DNA of 64,000 bases, taken from contig OZ244838.1 of the NCBI GenBank assembly GCA_965220695.1, positions 2,604,001 to 2,668,000 on the forward strand, read 5' to 3'. A program made the translations under genes and the position numbers. This document shows positions 1 through 9,195 of the stretch, in pieces; position 1 is the stretch's first letter; each line of letters opens with the position of its first letter. The notes below the pieces were generated by a model that did not search any database, had not been told where the DNA came from, and worked only from the letters and a program-made list of their open reading frames with translations. Origin of the DNA: UBA9620 sp965220695. GTDB taxonomy: Bacteria; Acidobacteriota; Vicinamibacteria; Vicinamibacterales; UBA8438.

Positions 1-116
1 AGGTTGCCGTTGGTGGCCTTGACCGACCGCTGGAGGTCGGTGAACGTGGCCCACTCGGCTGTCACCAGCTCGGCGATCACCGCCAGACGGACCCTGGACA
101 GCAGAAGATCATCCAT
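1..116 (-). CDS. Winged-helix transcriptional regulator, partial
   Basis: Only the N-terminus lies in the window; the gene runs off the left edge. Translation begins MDDLLLSRVRLAVIAEL and continues through TFTDLQRSVKATNGNL, the pattern of small winged-helix (MarR/ArsR-like, HTH_34 type) regulators that pair with a membrane protein. Its ATG overlaps the end of the downstream-strand neighbour gene by 8 bases (ATGGATGA), so the two are probably translationally coupled, with the membrane protein first in the operon. The palindromes upstream of that operon are plausible binding sites for this regulator; that link is inference. Confidence 0.65.
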   Translation of the reverse strand, partial: MDDLLLSRVRLAVIAELVTAEWATFTDLQRSVKATNGN

Positions 117-678
117 CGCCGCTCCGACGCCACAGCACGATGCCGGGCACGACGAACCCCGCGAACCAGCCCGCCGTGAGCATCCCGTCGAACCAGGTCT
201 GGACGAACGGTGCGATCACGCAGGCCGCAAGCATGGCGATGCCTCCCGCGAGCAGGAGCCGACTCGACTGCAGACCGACAATCAGCAGGGCGATGCTGAA
301 CCCCGTTGCCCACACCAGCGACATCGCGCCGACCGGGATCACCGTGTTCTGTGCGGTGACGTTCAGGATCAACAGCACGGCGAACGTGACGCCGAACGTG
401 ACGCCGGCATGGCTGTCGACCAGCGTCTCGCGCTGCGCCGCCTGGCGGCTGCCGGCCCAGACGGTGAGGCCGATGCCGGCCAGAATCAGCGGAACATGAA
501 AGAACTGGTCGGGAGGCACGGTCAGACCCGAATTCCGGGCCTGGTGGACGCCGTTGATGATCACCGCCACCATTCCCCACGTGATGAGGATGAGCGGCGG
601 GATGTGCAACGTCCGGTCGGCCGTTCGGAGAATCCGGTCAACCACGGCCAGATCGTCGCGTGCGGTGGACTTGTCCAT
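109..678 (-). CDS. Small multi-pass membrane protein, first gene of a regulator operon
   Basis: Encodes 189 residues with about five hydrophobic segments, roughly at residues 26-45, 59-77, 96-115, 120-140 and 145-185. The N-terminal 20 residues are charged and cytoplasm-like. The start has a good Shine-Dalgarno (AGGAGG, about 9 bases upstream). It overlaps the following regulator gene by 8 bases. I recognise no catalytic motif. Membrane proteins in this position next to a winged-helix regulator are common in Acidobacteriota and are usually annotated hypothetical. Function unknown. Confidence 0.75.
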   Translation of the reverse strand: MDKSTARDDLAVVDRILRTADRTLHIPPLILITWGMVAVIINGVHQARNSGLTVPPDQFFHVPLILAGIGLTVWAGSRQAAQRETLVDSHAGVTFGVTFAVLLILNVTAQNTVIPVGAMSLVWATGFSIALLIVGLQSSRLLLAGGIAMLAACVIAPFVQTWFDGMLTAGWFAGFVVPGIVLWRRSGDG

Positions 679-703
679 GTGCGCTTCCCCTCCTTGGATA
701 TAT

Positions 704-726
704 AGTCTGTTTTACAGACTAGTCTG
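704..726. promoter_or_regulatory. Triple half-site palindromic operator
   Basis: AGTCTGTTTTACAGACT is a perfect inverted repeat (6-base arms, 5-base spacer). Its right arm is shared with a second perfect palindrome, CAGACTAGTCTG. The site lies 26-48 bases upstream of the membrane-protein start, next to TATATA, which could be a -10 element for leftward transcription. It is a likely binding site for the winged-helix regulator of the same operon; the regulator assignment is inferred. Confidence 0.55.
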
Positions 727-807
727 CCATGCACACATTGTCAAGCCGCAGCCGACAGAGGCACTTGCCGCCCGCCGCAACGGTTCCCGCTGGCGCGGCG
801 CCTGCGC

Positions 808-1108
808 TAGCAGCCCGCGGTGAAACCCCGCGTTGCACCGAGACCTGGTCGAAATAGTGCCGCGCCCGGCCAGTGCAAGGCGTGACGAGGGAGCATATCT
901 GTAGGGGCAACCCTTGTGGTTGCCCTGTTCGTCTGTAGGGGCAACCCTTGTGGTTGCCCTGTTCGCCTGTAGGGGCAACCCTTGTGGTTGCCCTGTTCGC
1001 CTGTAGGGGCAACCCTTGTGGTTGCCCTGTTCGCCTGTAGGGGCAACCCTTGTGGTTGCCCTGTTCGTCTGCCGCAGAATCCTGCGGGGCTCTTGCCACG
1101 GGCTGCTA
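808..1108 (+). repeat. Dispersed TIR repeat, copy A
   Basis: Full copy of the window's repeat family. The left end is the alpha type (TAGCAGCCCGCGGTGAAACC then the GTTGCACCGAGA motif). The right end is the beta type (GGGGCTCTTGCCACGGGCTG). Its core is an array of five 34-base hairpin units. The last three bases of the right end, read on the minus strand, are the TAG stop of the proline dehydrogenase gene. Confidence 0.85.
901..1070 (+). repeat. Five tandem 34-base hairpin units
   Basis: Five head-to-tail copies start at 901, 935, 969, 1003 and 1037. Each contains GGGCAACC-CTTGT-GGTTGCCC, a perfect 8-base stem. Only one base varies between units (GTTCGTC or GTTCGCC). The same hairpin occurs singly or in pairs inside copies E, F and K of the dispersed repeat, so it behaves as an exchangeable core module. 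Confidence 0.9.
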
Positions 1109-2098
1109 ACCGCCAACGCCGCGCTGACTGCCGAACCGCTCGTGCAGCAGGCTCCGCACGACGAACAGGACGTTCGCCGGCCGTTCGGCGAGCCGCCGCA
1201 TGAAGTAGGGGTACCAGTCGGCGCCGAACGGCAGATAGATCCGCACGGCGTAGCCGCGCGCCTCGAGCGCGGCCTGCAGGTCCCGGCGGACGCCGTAGAG
1301 CATCTGGAACTCGAACCGGTCGCGTGCGACCCCCCGGGCCTCCGCGGCCGCCAGGGCCGCACGAATCATGCGCGGGTCGTGGGTGGCGAATGCCGGATGG
1401 ATGCCGGTGTCGAGCAGCGTGTCCACCAACTGCACGAACGCGCGGTCGACGTCCGCCTTGTCCGGATACGCCACGCCGGCCGGCTCCTTGTAGGCGCCCT
1501 TCACCAGACGGACCGGCAGGCCGGCCGCGGTGACGCGGACGAGATCCTCCGGCGTGCGCCGGAGCGCCGACTGCAGCACCACGCCGACATGCGTGTGCCC
1601 GTTGGCGCGCATCGTCGCGGCGAGGTCGAGCGTGCGGTCGACCAGCGGCGAGGCCTCCATGTCGATGCGGACGAAGCAGCGCCGGGCGTCGGCGTGCGTC
1701 AGGATGCGCTCGATATTGTCGCGGCACAGCCCCGTGTCGAACTCGAGACCGAGCTGCGTCAGCTTCACCGACAGGTTGCAGGGCAGGCCCGCCTGACGCA
1801 CGGACTCGATGACCGACAGGTAGGCGACCGTCGCCGCCTCGGCCGCCTCGCGGTCGTGGACGTGCTCGCCGAGGTAGTTGAACGTGTGCAGCAGTCCGCG
1901 TTGCTCGATGCGGCGGGCGGCGCCGACAGCCTCGTCGATGTCCCGGCCGCCGATGAACCGGCGCGCAACGCTGCGTGGGCTGCGCATGCCGTACGTCGCC
2001 GCGGCGTACTTCAAGGCGCGGCTGCCGGCCATCGCAAGGAACAACCGGCGCGAGACGGCGGCGAGCACGGCCGACGGCGTGAGGTCACGCCACATCAT
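1106..2098 (-). CDS. Proline dehydrogenase (monofunctional)
   Basis: Flavoenzyme that oxidises proline to pyrroline-5-carboxylate, passing electrons to the quinone pool. The 330-residue product matches the short monofunctional ProDH family rather than bifunctional PutA. Visible family segments include LSVKLTQLGLEFD, VRIDMEAS, VRLVKGAYKEP, FATHDPRM, EFQMLYGVRRDLQ and YLPFGADWYPYFMRRLAERP; the last carries the paired arginines near the substrate. Start chosen at MMWRDLTP because upstream codons lack similarity. The stop codon lies inside the end of repeat A, so the insertion may have trimmed or replaced the native C-terminus, though the fold appears complete. No P5C dehydrogenase is adjacent. 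Confidence 0.9.
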   Translation of the reverse strand: MMWRDLTPSAVLAAVSRRLFLAMAGSRALKYAAATYGMRSPRSVARRFIGGRDIDEAVGAARRIEQRGLLHTFNYLGEHVHDREAAEAATVAYLSVIESVRQAGLPCNLSVKLTQLGLEFDTGLCRDNIERILTHADARRCFVRIDMEASPLVDRTLDLAATMRANGHTHVGVVLQSALRRTPEDLVRVTAAGLPVRLVKGAYKEPAGVAYPDKADVDRAFVQLVDTLLDTGIHPAFATHDPRMIRAALAAAEARGVARDRFEFQMLYGVRRDLQAALEARGYAVRIYLPFGADWYPYFMRRLAERPANVLFVVRSLLHERFGSQRGVGG

Positions 2099-2102
2099 GC
2101 CA

Positions 2103-2441
2103 TCATACGTTCTTGGCGGACGCGCGCAACGAGCCCGTCGATGGCAGTACCTTGTCCGCGCGACCCACTCCATCGATGGTGGATACCCGTTCTCGTATGT
2201 CACGAATCGCGGCATCGACGTCCCCACTGCAGCGCCAGGCGGGAATGCGAATCACGTCCCAGCCAATCCCGGCCAGTATCCGGTCGCGCGCAAGGTCCTG
2301 GCGGCGCAGTTTGCCCCTGCCGTCGACGTGGTGATCGCCGTCGACCTCGACATTCAGCCGCAGTCCGTGTTCCTGCAGCGCGAAGTCCAGTTCGTATCCT
2401 GGGTGTCGCCTTAGCAGCCCGTGGCAGAAGCCCCGCTGCAT
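2103..2441 (-). CDS. DUF559 endonuclease-like protein with repeat-derived N-terminus
   Basis: Residues 11-85 match the DUF559 (Vsr-like/PD-(D/E)XK fold) family: YELDFALQEHGLRLNVEVDGDHH then RDRILAGIGWDVIRI. These proteins normally begin about 45 residues earlier with a helical MTxAE segment. Here the first ten residues (MQRGFCHGLL) are the translated beta end of repeat B, so the true N-terminus is missing and the repeat supplies the apparent start. Probably a truncated or non-functional gene, although the acidic metal-binding core (EVDGDHH) remains. It ends just upstream of the proline dehydrogenase start, same strand. Confidence 0.6.
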   Translation of the reverse strand: MQRGFCHGLLRRHPGYELDFALQEHGLRLNVEVDGDHHVDGRGKLRRQDLARDRILAGIGWDVIRIPAWRCSGDVDAAIRDIRERVSTIDGVGRADKVLPSTGSLRASAKNV

Positions 2442-2643
2442 TCGATTGGCGCTGCGGTCGCAAATTTCCCAATTTGCTCCCTGTCCCGTCTGGCGGCGCT
2501 ACGGCCGGCGGATCGGCATGGTAGTCTGCCGATCCGCTTAGCTCCTCGGTCACAAATGCCCCAATTTGCTCCCTCGTCGCGCCTTGCCAGCCGGGCGCAG
2601 AACCAATCTCGGTGCAACGCGGGGTTTCACCACGGGCTGCTAG
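2412..2643 (-). repeat. Dispersed TIR repeat, copy B
   Basis: Beta end on the left (TAGCAGCCCGTGGCAGAAGC), alpha end on the right (GGGGTTTCACCACGGGCTGC). The core holds a perfect 11-base-arm hairpin, GCGGATCGGCA (2508-2518) with TGCCGATCCGC (2527-2537), rather than the GGGCAACC hairpin of copies A, E, F and K. Confidence 0.85.
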
Positions 2644-2700
2644 TGCGTAAGACTGGACGTCGCTTGACACTCCATGCCTACGTGAACACAATGGAAACCG

Positions 2701-2796
2701 ATGATGACCGCGCGACCTGAGACCAACGCCGAAACCGACCTCATCCTCGAACGCACTGTGGACGTCCGACCAGAGCTCGTGCAGTACAAGAGCCTT
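2701..2796 (+). pseudogene. AHSA1/SRPBCC-domain protein, 5' fragment
   Basis: An ATG is followed by MTARPETNAETDLILERTV and DVRPELV, the start typical of AHSA1 (START-like, SRPBCC) proteins of about 150 residues. Similarity stops after about 28 residues, where the sequence passes into a different family. A deletion has fused this head to the next fragment. Confidence 0.5.
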
Positions 2797-2797
2797 C

Positions 2798-2992
2798 TTC
2801 GACGGGCTTGCGAACAGCCTGCAACGCTTCCACGTCGACAACATCAATGCCGCCAAGACCGATGAGACGCGGCACCGTCGCATCGAGAAGGCCGTGGCCC
2901 TGTTTCAATCCGGCAAGAAGCGGTCAGACATCCAGTCGTCATCATCGAAGTGGAATGGGACGGCAACACCAAACTCATTCCTCATTCTTTGA
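2798..2992 (+). pseudogene. YdeI-like protein, 3' fragment
   Basis: In another frame, FDGLANSLQRFHVDNINAAK and TDETRHRRIEKAVALFQSGK match the C-terminal helical part of YdeI/OmdA-type proteins. The native end is replaced by unrelated sequence up to a TGA at 2990. There is no N-terminal domain. It directly follows the AHSA1 head, so the pair is a deletion scar. Confidence 0.45.
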
Positions 2993-3004
2993 ATAAGTCA
3001 CCGC

Positions 3005-3167
3005 TAGCAGCCCGTGGTGAAAGCCCCACTGCATTCGATTGGCGCTGCATCCCGCCTGGCGGCGTTGCTCCTCGGTCACAAATGCCCAATTTGCTCCCTC
3101 GTCGCGCCTTACCACGCGGGCGCCGCGCCAATCTCGGTGCAACGCGGGGTTTCACCACGGACCGCTA
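3005..3167 (-). repeat. Dispersed TIR repeat, copy C
   Basis: Beta end on the left and alpha end on the right, both bounded by CTAG. About 163 bp; the core reads CCTCGGTCACAAATGCCC with no long hairpin. It ends 46 bases before the VOC gene start, so the VOC gene is bracketed by copy C and half-copy D. Confidence 0.8.
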
Positions 3168-3213
3168 GCCAAGTCGCTCCGCGCCGCTGGATAGCAAAAT
3201 TTGAGGAGGGGAA

Positions 3214-3603
3214 ATGAAGATTTACATCACCGGTGTATTTGTCGATGACCAGGCCAAGGCTCTCGGTTTTTATACGACTAGACTGGGCTTCACAGTCAAA
3301 AACGATATTCCGGTGGGAGAACATCGCTGGTTGACCGTCGTGTCGAAGGAACAGCCAGAAGGAACGGAGCTGCTGTTAGAACCAAGCGAGCATCCGGCCG
3401 TGAAGCCTTACAGAAGCGCGTTGTTTGCTGATGGCATCCCCGTCGCTTCCTTTCAGGTGGATGATCTGGACGCAGAGCACAAGCGTCTAAGCGAACTTGG
3501 CGTGAATTTTACACAAGCCCCCACGCCTGCGGGGCCAGTGAAGATGGCCGTTTTAGATGATACGTGCGGCAATCTTATTCAGTTGATCGAGATGATCGGC
3601 TAG
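3214..3603 (+). CDS. VOC/glyoxalase-family protein
   Basis: A 129-residue single-module vicinal oxygen chelate protein of the glyoxalase/bleomycin-resistance superfamily. Features: ITGVFVDDQAKALGFYTTRL at the first beta-alpha unit, a HRWLTVV strand, SFQVDDLDAEHKRLSELGV and CGNLIQLIE near the end (metal-ligand glutamate). Clear Shine-Dalgarno GAGGGG before the ATG. The substrate cannot be told from sequence. The gene is visibly lower in GC than its neighbours, which suggests transfer. Its TAG stop is the first triplet of repeat D, and repeat C lies just upstream. Confidence 0.85.
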   Translation: MKIYITGVFVDDQAKALGFYTTRLGFTVKNDIPVGEHRWLTVVSKEQPEGTELLLEPSEHPAVKPYRSALFADGIPVASFQVDDLDAEHKRLSELGVNFTQAPTPAGPVKMAVLDDTCGNLIQLIEMIG

Positions 3604-3656
3604 CAGCCCGTGGTAGAACCCCGCGTCGCACCGAGATCGGTGATGCGTCCGCTGAG
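3601..3656 (+). repeat. Dispersed repeat, half copy D (alpha end only)
   Basis: TAGCAGCCCGTGGTAGAACC followed by the CACCGAGATCGGTGATGCG motif. Homology with other copies ends near 3656 with no matching right end. It forms the stop codon of the VOC gene and abuts the truncated 3' end of the opposite-strand helicase fragment. Confidence 0.75.
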
Positions 3657-4183
3657 CAAGGTCGGACGGGTGCTGGCGTCCAGTTCCAGAGCCTCTGCGC
3701 GTATCGCTCCTGATCTTCCACCGTCTCGGCGAGTTTCAGATTCAATTCGGCCACCGCGGTCACGGCCACCAACAAGCGCGCCCGATGGCTGGACGTTCGC
3801 GCGAGTTCGGCGCGGGCGCCGATGTCGCCCCCGACGTTCCGCCATTGTCCTCCCACTGCCTCGTCGCCGGCGGCCGCGCCGACCGCCTTCCCCACCCGAT
3901 CCGCGAGCGCTTCGCGCGCCTCGCGGTTCCCCGTGCGCAGCACCGTTCCCGGACCGATCTCCGCATTCGCGCGGTCGGCGGCCACGTTCACGGCGCCGTT
4001 GTTCGTCGACGCGACGAGCACCGTCTCGCCATCGAGCCAGGCGTTGGTGACAGCATTCACGACCAGTTGCGTCTTCCCCGTGCCGGGCGGACCGGTAACG
4101 ATGGTCAGCGGTTCGCGCGGGAACCGATCGAGGGCTGATTCCTGAGATCCGTTGCACGGGAGCGGAGCGGCCAGCGGGTTCGT
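3657..4183 (-). pseudogene. Superfamily 1 (DNA2/NAM7-type) helicase fragment
   Basis: Reads TNPLAAPLPCNGSQESALDR, then LTIVTGPPGTGKTQLV (Walker A), then LVASTNNGAVNVAADRAN and VLRTGNREARE, typical of AAA_11/DNA2-NAM7 helicases. A TAG at 4184-4186 closes the frame upstream, and half-repeat D cuts it downstream, leaving about 175 codons of a protein that normally exceeds 600. DEAD-like and later helicase motifs are absent. A relic, probably of a defence-associated helicase. Confidence 0.65.
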
Positions 4184-4296
4184 CTACGAGAACTGAATTA
4201 TTCGCTCGCATTATTCGCGCCGGCTCAGAATCGGTCCAGCGGAGGGTCTGATCGACGTGCGCTGGAGCCAGGATATGGACGGGTCAGCGCTTTCGG

Positions 4297-4545
4297 TCAC
4301 GTCACGACAATTGAATCGACCGTGGCCGGTGTGGACGCTTCCATGAAGCGGCGTGTCAAGCGGCGAACCTCGCGGCGCTCGAGGACCAGCCGCTCGTCGC
4401 GCTGGCGGGCAGGGAGTTCGCGGGTGAAACCGCTGTCCGCGCCGGTCCGGGCCAACTCGAGCCGCATGCAGGCGCGCACCGGATCCCGCTCGACACTCGC
4501 GCCATTGGCGTACATATAGCCGAGACCGCCCTGGCCAGGCTCATT
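4297..4545 (-). pseudogene. SEL1-repeat protein, 3' fragment
   Basis: GQGGLGYMYANGASVERDPV and LELARTGADSGFTRELPARQ are nearly identical to the C-terminal half of the intact SEL1 protein at 21775-22353. The N-terminal half and signal peptide are missing. The break point is the start of the leader shared by both DUF222 copies. Confidence 0.7.
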
Positions 4546-4736
4546 TTTTGCTTGACAGCCTTCTGACGGCAAGGGTGCTCGCGGTCGGGGATGCCGGCTA
4601 CAGGGGCGCTCAGACCGGCAGAGCGGCGCGCTGTGGCCCGCGGCCGGACCGGGCAATCGAAACCCGACCCTTGCTCCGGGAACGACCCGCAGAGACGCTC
4701 TCAACCCGTTGTAAAACAGGGGCTTACAATGGATCC
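4546..4736 (+). repeat. DUF222 leader, copy 1
   Basis: About 190 bases closely matching 17300-17493, upstream of the second DUF222 gene. Includes TTGACAGCC near 4552 and TTACAAT at 4724-4730, a possible -10, just before GGATCC and the ATG. The conserved leader shows that the duplicated unit is larger than the coding region. Confidence 0.6.
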
Positions 4737-6587
4737 ATGAGCATCGCATCAGACCTGTACGACACGGACATCCCTGCCCCCAATCCGCGATCCGTGGCGG
4801 TGGGCTCACCCGCCTTGCACGGCGCGGCGTCACCGCCCACGCCGCCGGACGCGGCGACCCGGCCGACAGCGCGCGGCGCGCTGACCCTTGCGTCACCGGC
4901 GCACGCCACCGCCATCGACGTCTCGACGCCCGCGGTCCCGCCGCCGGTCATCACCGATCCGGTGTCCCACGAGGCGCACCGTGCGGCGGTCTTCCAGCAC
5001 CGTGCGGAGGCGGTGCGTCTCGGTGACGACATCGCCGAGTTGTCGGCCCGCATCCAGGCCGCGACCTACCAGCTCCTCGTGCTGATTCGCGCCTTCGACG
5101 AGCGGGAGGGGTGGGAGGGGTGCCAGTCATGTGCGCACTGGCTGAACTGGCGCACCGGGCTCAAGCTGGGCGCCGCGCGCGAGAAGGTGCGGGTGGCGCG
5201 CGCGTTGGGCGTCCTGCCGCTGTTGAGCGACGCCATGCAGCGCGGGCAGATCTCCTACTCGAAGGTGCGCGCCCTGACGCGCGTGGCGACCCCGGCCAAC
5301 GAACGCCGTCTGCTCGACTTCGCGCTGTGCGCGCCGGCGTCCTACGTCGAACGGTTGGCGCGGGCGTGGCGCCGGGTCGACCGGGCCACCGAGGCGGCCG
5401 ATGACCAACGGCGGCAGACGCGGCGGCACATCAACACCTGGGTCGACGACGACGGGATGGTCGTCATCCGCGGCCGGTTGTCCCCGGAGGTGGGCGCGGT
5501 GGTGCGGCGGGCGCTCGAGGCGGCGAGCGACCGCTTGCGCACGGAGGTGGCCGTGGCCGACGCCGCCGAGACCAGCACGGTCCAACGCCAGGCGGATGCG
5601 TTGGGACTGGTGGCCGAGAGCGCCTTGGCGGCCGACCTCGACCGGGGGACGGCGGGCGACCGCTATCAGGTCGTGCTGCACGTCGAGGCGGACACGCTTC
5701 AGGCCGACGCGAAAGCACCCGCATCGCCTGACGTTTCCGCGGAAACGTCGCGCGACGCGAAAGTGAGGGCAGCGAGGGTTTCCCCAGAGACGCCTCCCGG
5801 CGCGGTGGCACGCGCAGCAGACGGGTACGACATGTCAATCGCCCAGGTGGGCGCGGCGCGAACGGGTGACCCGGATGCCGAGACCCCTGGCGAACCGGAC
5901 GTTTCCGCGGAAACGTCACCGCGCCCGACCGAGCCCGCTGGGCGTGAGCCGGCGGACGCAGGCGGTCGCCCCGTCGCGGCGACCTCTGCCGCTCGGATGA
6001 CCGGTCACGCCGCCCTGGACGACGCCGACGGCCTGCGCGTTTCCGCGGAAACGTCCCGCCGCATGGCCTGCGATGCCGCGGCCGTCGTCATGCGGCACGC
6101 ACCGGACGGCGCGATCCTCGACGTCGGACGCAAGACCCGCACCATCCCGCCGGCGCTGCGGCGGGCGCTGCAGACCCGCGACCGTCAGTGCCGCTTCCCG
6201 GGCTGCCACGCCCGGCGCTCCGATGCCCATCACGTCCGGCACTGGGCCGACGGCGGCGCGACGCGGCTCGACAACCTCGTGCTGCTCTGCCGGCGGCACC
6301 ACCGTGCGGTCCACGAAGAGGGCTTCACGGTCCGGCTGGACCCGGCCGGCGATGCCGAGTTCTGCTGGCCCGACGGCCGGCCGTTTCCCGCGGTGCCGCC
6401 CCCGCCCCGTTGGAGCGGCCCACCGCTGGCGCCGACCGACACCCGCCTGGCCGCGTCCGCCATCGTGATCGACGCCGACACGGCCACGCCGGACTGGCAC
6501 GGCGAACGCCTCGATGTCGGCTTTGCGATTGACGTCATGTGGATGCCGCGGACGGTCCCCGGCGCCGCCGCCGGCGCGCCGTTGTGA
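4737..6587 (+). CDS. DUF222/HNH endonuclease (13E12-type), copy 1
   Basis: A 616-residue protein: proline/alanine-rich N-terminus, DUF222 helical domain (about residues 85-330, with SCAHWLNWRTGLKLGAAREK), a variable linker, and a C-terminal HNH nuclease motif from about residue 485 (CRFPGCHARRSDAHHVRHW, then DNLVLLCRRHHRAVHEEGF). Members of this family include the REP13E12 repeats of Mycobacterium tuberculosis. The ATG follows GGATCC; an in-frame upstream extension lies in the leader. The linker has three near-perfect palindromes, GTTTCCGCGGAAAC, all encoding VSAETS. The gene ends against a half repeat. Activity and target are unknown. Confidence 0.9.
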   Translation: MSIASDLYDTDIPAPNPRSVAVGSPALHGAASPPTPPDAATRPTARGALTLASPAHATAIDVSTPAVPPPVITDPVSHEAHRAAVFQHRAEAVRLGDDIAELSARIQAATYQLLVLIRAFDEREGWEGCQSCAHWLNWRTGLKLGAAREKVRVARALGVLPLLSDAMQRGQISYSKVRALTRVATPANERRLLDFALCAPASYVERLARAWRRVDRATEAADDQRRQTRRHINTWVDDDGMVVIRGRLSPEVGAVVRRALEAASDRLRTEVAVADAAETSTVQRQADALGLVAESALAADLDRGTAGDRYQVVLHVEADTLQADAKAPASPDVSAETSRDAKVRAARVSPETPPGAVARAADGYDMSIAQVGAARTGDPDAETPGEPDVSAETSPRPTEPAGREPADAGGRPVAATSAARMTGHAALDDADGLRVSAETSRRMACDAAAVVMRHAPDGAILDVGRKTRTIPPALRRALQTRDRQCRFPGCHARRSDAHHVRHWADGGATRLDNLVLLCRRHHRAVHEEGFTVRLDPAGDAEFCWPDGRPFPAVPPPPRWSGPPLAPTDTRLAASAIVIDADTATPDWHGERLDVGFAIDVMWMPRTVPGAAAGAPL

Positions 6588-6589
6588 CG

Positions 6590-6633
6590 ACCAAGTCTCG
6601 GTGCGACGCGCGAATTCGCCCCGGGCTGCCAGA
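6590..6633 (-). repeat. Dispersed repeat, diverged alpha end (E0)
   Basis: TCTCGGTGCGACGCGCGAAT followed by TCGCCCCGGGCTGCCAG is a diverged alpha end. The same version ends the second DUF222 copy at 19178-19217, so it travels with the DUF222 unit. Confidence 0.6.
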
Positions 6634-6690
6634 CTACGGACCGTCGTTCGACTTGCCGCAACATGCCGCACGCAGCAACCGTGCGATCAC

Positions 6691-6971
6691 CAGCAGCCCG
6701 TGGTGCAACCCCGCGTTGCACCGAGATTGGCGCTGCGCCCGCGTGGCAAGGCGCGACGAGGGAGAATACCTGTAGGGGCAACCCTTGTGGTTGCCCTGTT
6801 CGTCAGCCGGAACAACGACGCTCAGCAGAATTCCGCGGAAAATACCTGTAGGGGCAACCCTTGTGGTTGCCCTGTTCGTCAGCCGGAACAACGCACATCA
6901 GCGCGATGCAGCGTGAAACCGCAGAATTCAGCTTGAAACGAATGCAGCGGGGCTCTTGCCACGGGCTGCTA
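6691..6971 (+). repeat. Dispersed TIR repeat, copy E
   Basis: Alpha end left, beta end right. The core has two GGGCAACC hairpins (from about 6772 and 6848) separated by a CAGCCGGAACAACG segment. Confidence 0.85.
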
Positions 6972-7030
6972 GACTACGGACCGCCGTTCGACTTGCCGCA
7001 ACATGCCGCGCCCGGCGACCGTGCGATCAC

Positions 7031-7233
7031 CAGGAGCCCGTGGTGAAACCGCGTGTAGCACCGAGCGTAGCGAGGCGCCCGCGTGGCAAGGCGTGACGAG
7101 GGAGAATACTTGTAGGGGCAACCCTTGTGGTTGCCCTGTTCGTCAGCCGGAACAACGCACATCAGCGCGATGCGCATGAAACCGCAGAATTCAGCTTGAA
7201 ACGAATGCAGCGGGGCTTTCCCCCCTGCTGCTA
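7031..7233 (+). repeat. Dispersed TIR repeat, copy F
   Basis: Alpha end left (AGGAGCCCGTGGTGAAACC), beta end right with a damaged tip (GGGGCTTTCCCCCCTGCTGC). One GGGCAACC hairpin near 7112. Much of its right half matches copy E. Confidence 0.8.
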
Positions 7234-7356
7234 GACTACGGACCGCCGTTCGACTTGCCGCAACATGCCGCGCCCGGCGACCGTGCGATCACTAGTCGCG
7301 AGACGGATGACGCGGTAACCCCGACGACCGGGTGGACGGACGGGCACCACACGCCA

Positions 7357-9184
<1,828 letters not shown>

Positions 9185-9195
<11 letters not shown>

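Larger units (their letters stand above)
6631..7295 (+). repeat. Three copies of a 62-base spacer alternating with repeats E and F
   Basis: AGACTACGGACCG...CGTGCGATCAC(C/T)AG occurs at 6631-6692, 6971-7033 and 7233-7295 with few differences. Copies E and F of the dispersed repeat fill the two gaps. The layout spacer-E-spacer-F-spacer looks like tandem duplication of a (repeat plus spacer) unit. No gene is credible here. Confidence 0.85.

Noticed and set aside
901..1070. Tandem 34-base units as a CRISPR array
   Set aside because: Units are directly adjacent without variable spacers, and the whole period is repeated, so this is a hairpin tandem repeat. No cas genes are in the window.
982..2524. 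Open frames reading through the hairpin repeat (MWLPCSPVGATLVV-like peptides)
   Set aside because: They are translations of the repeat units, with no family match and no ribosome-binding site.
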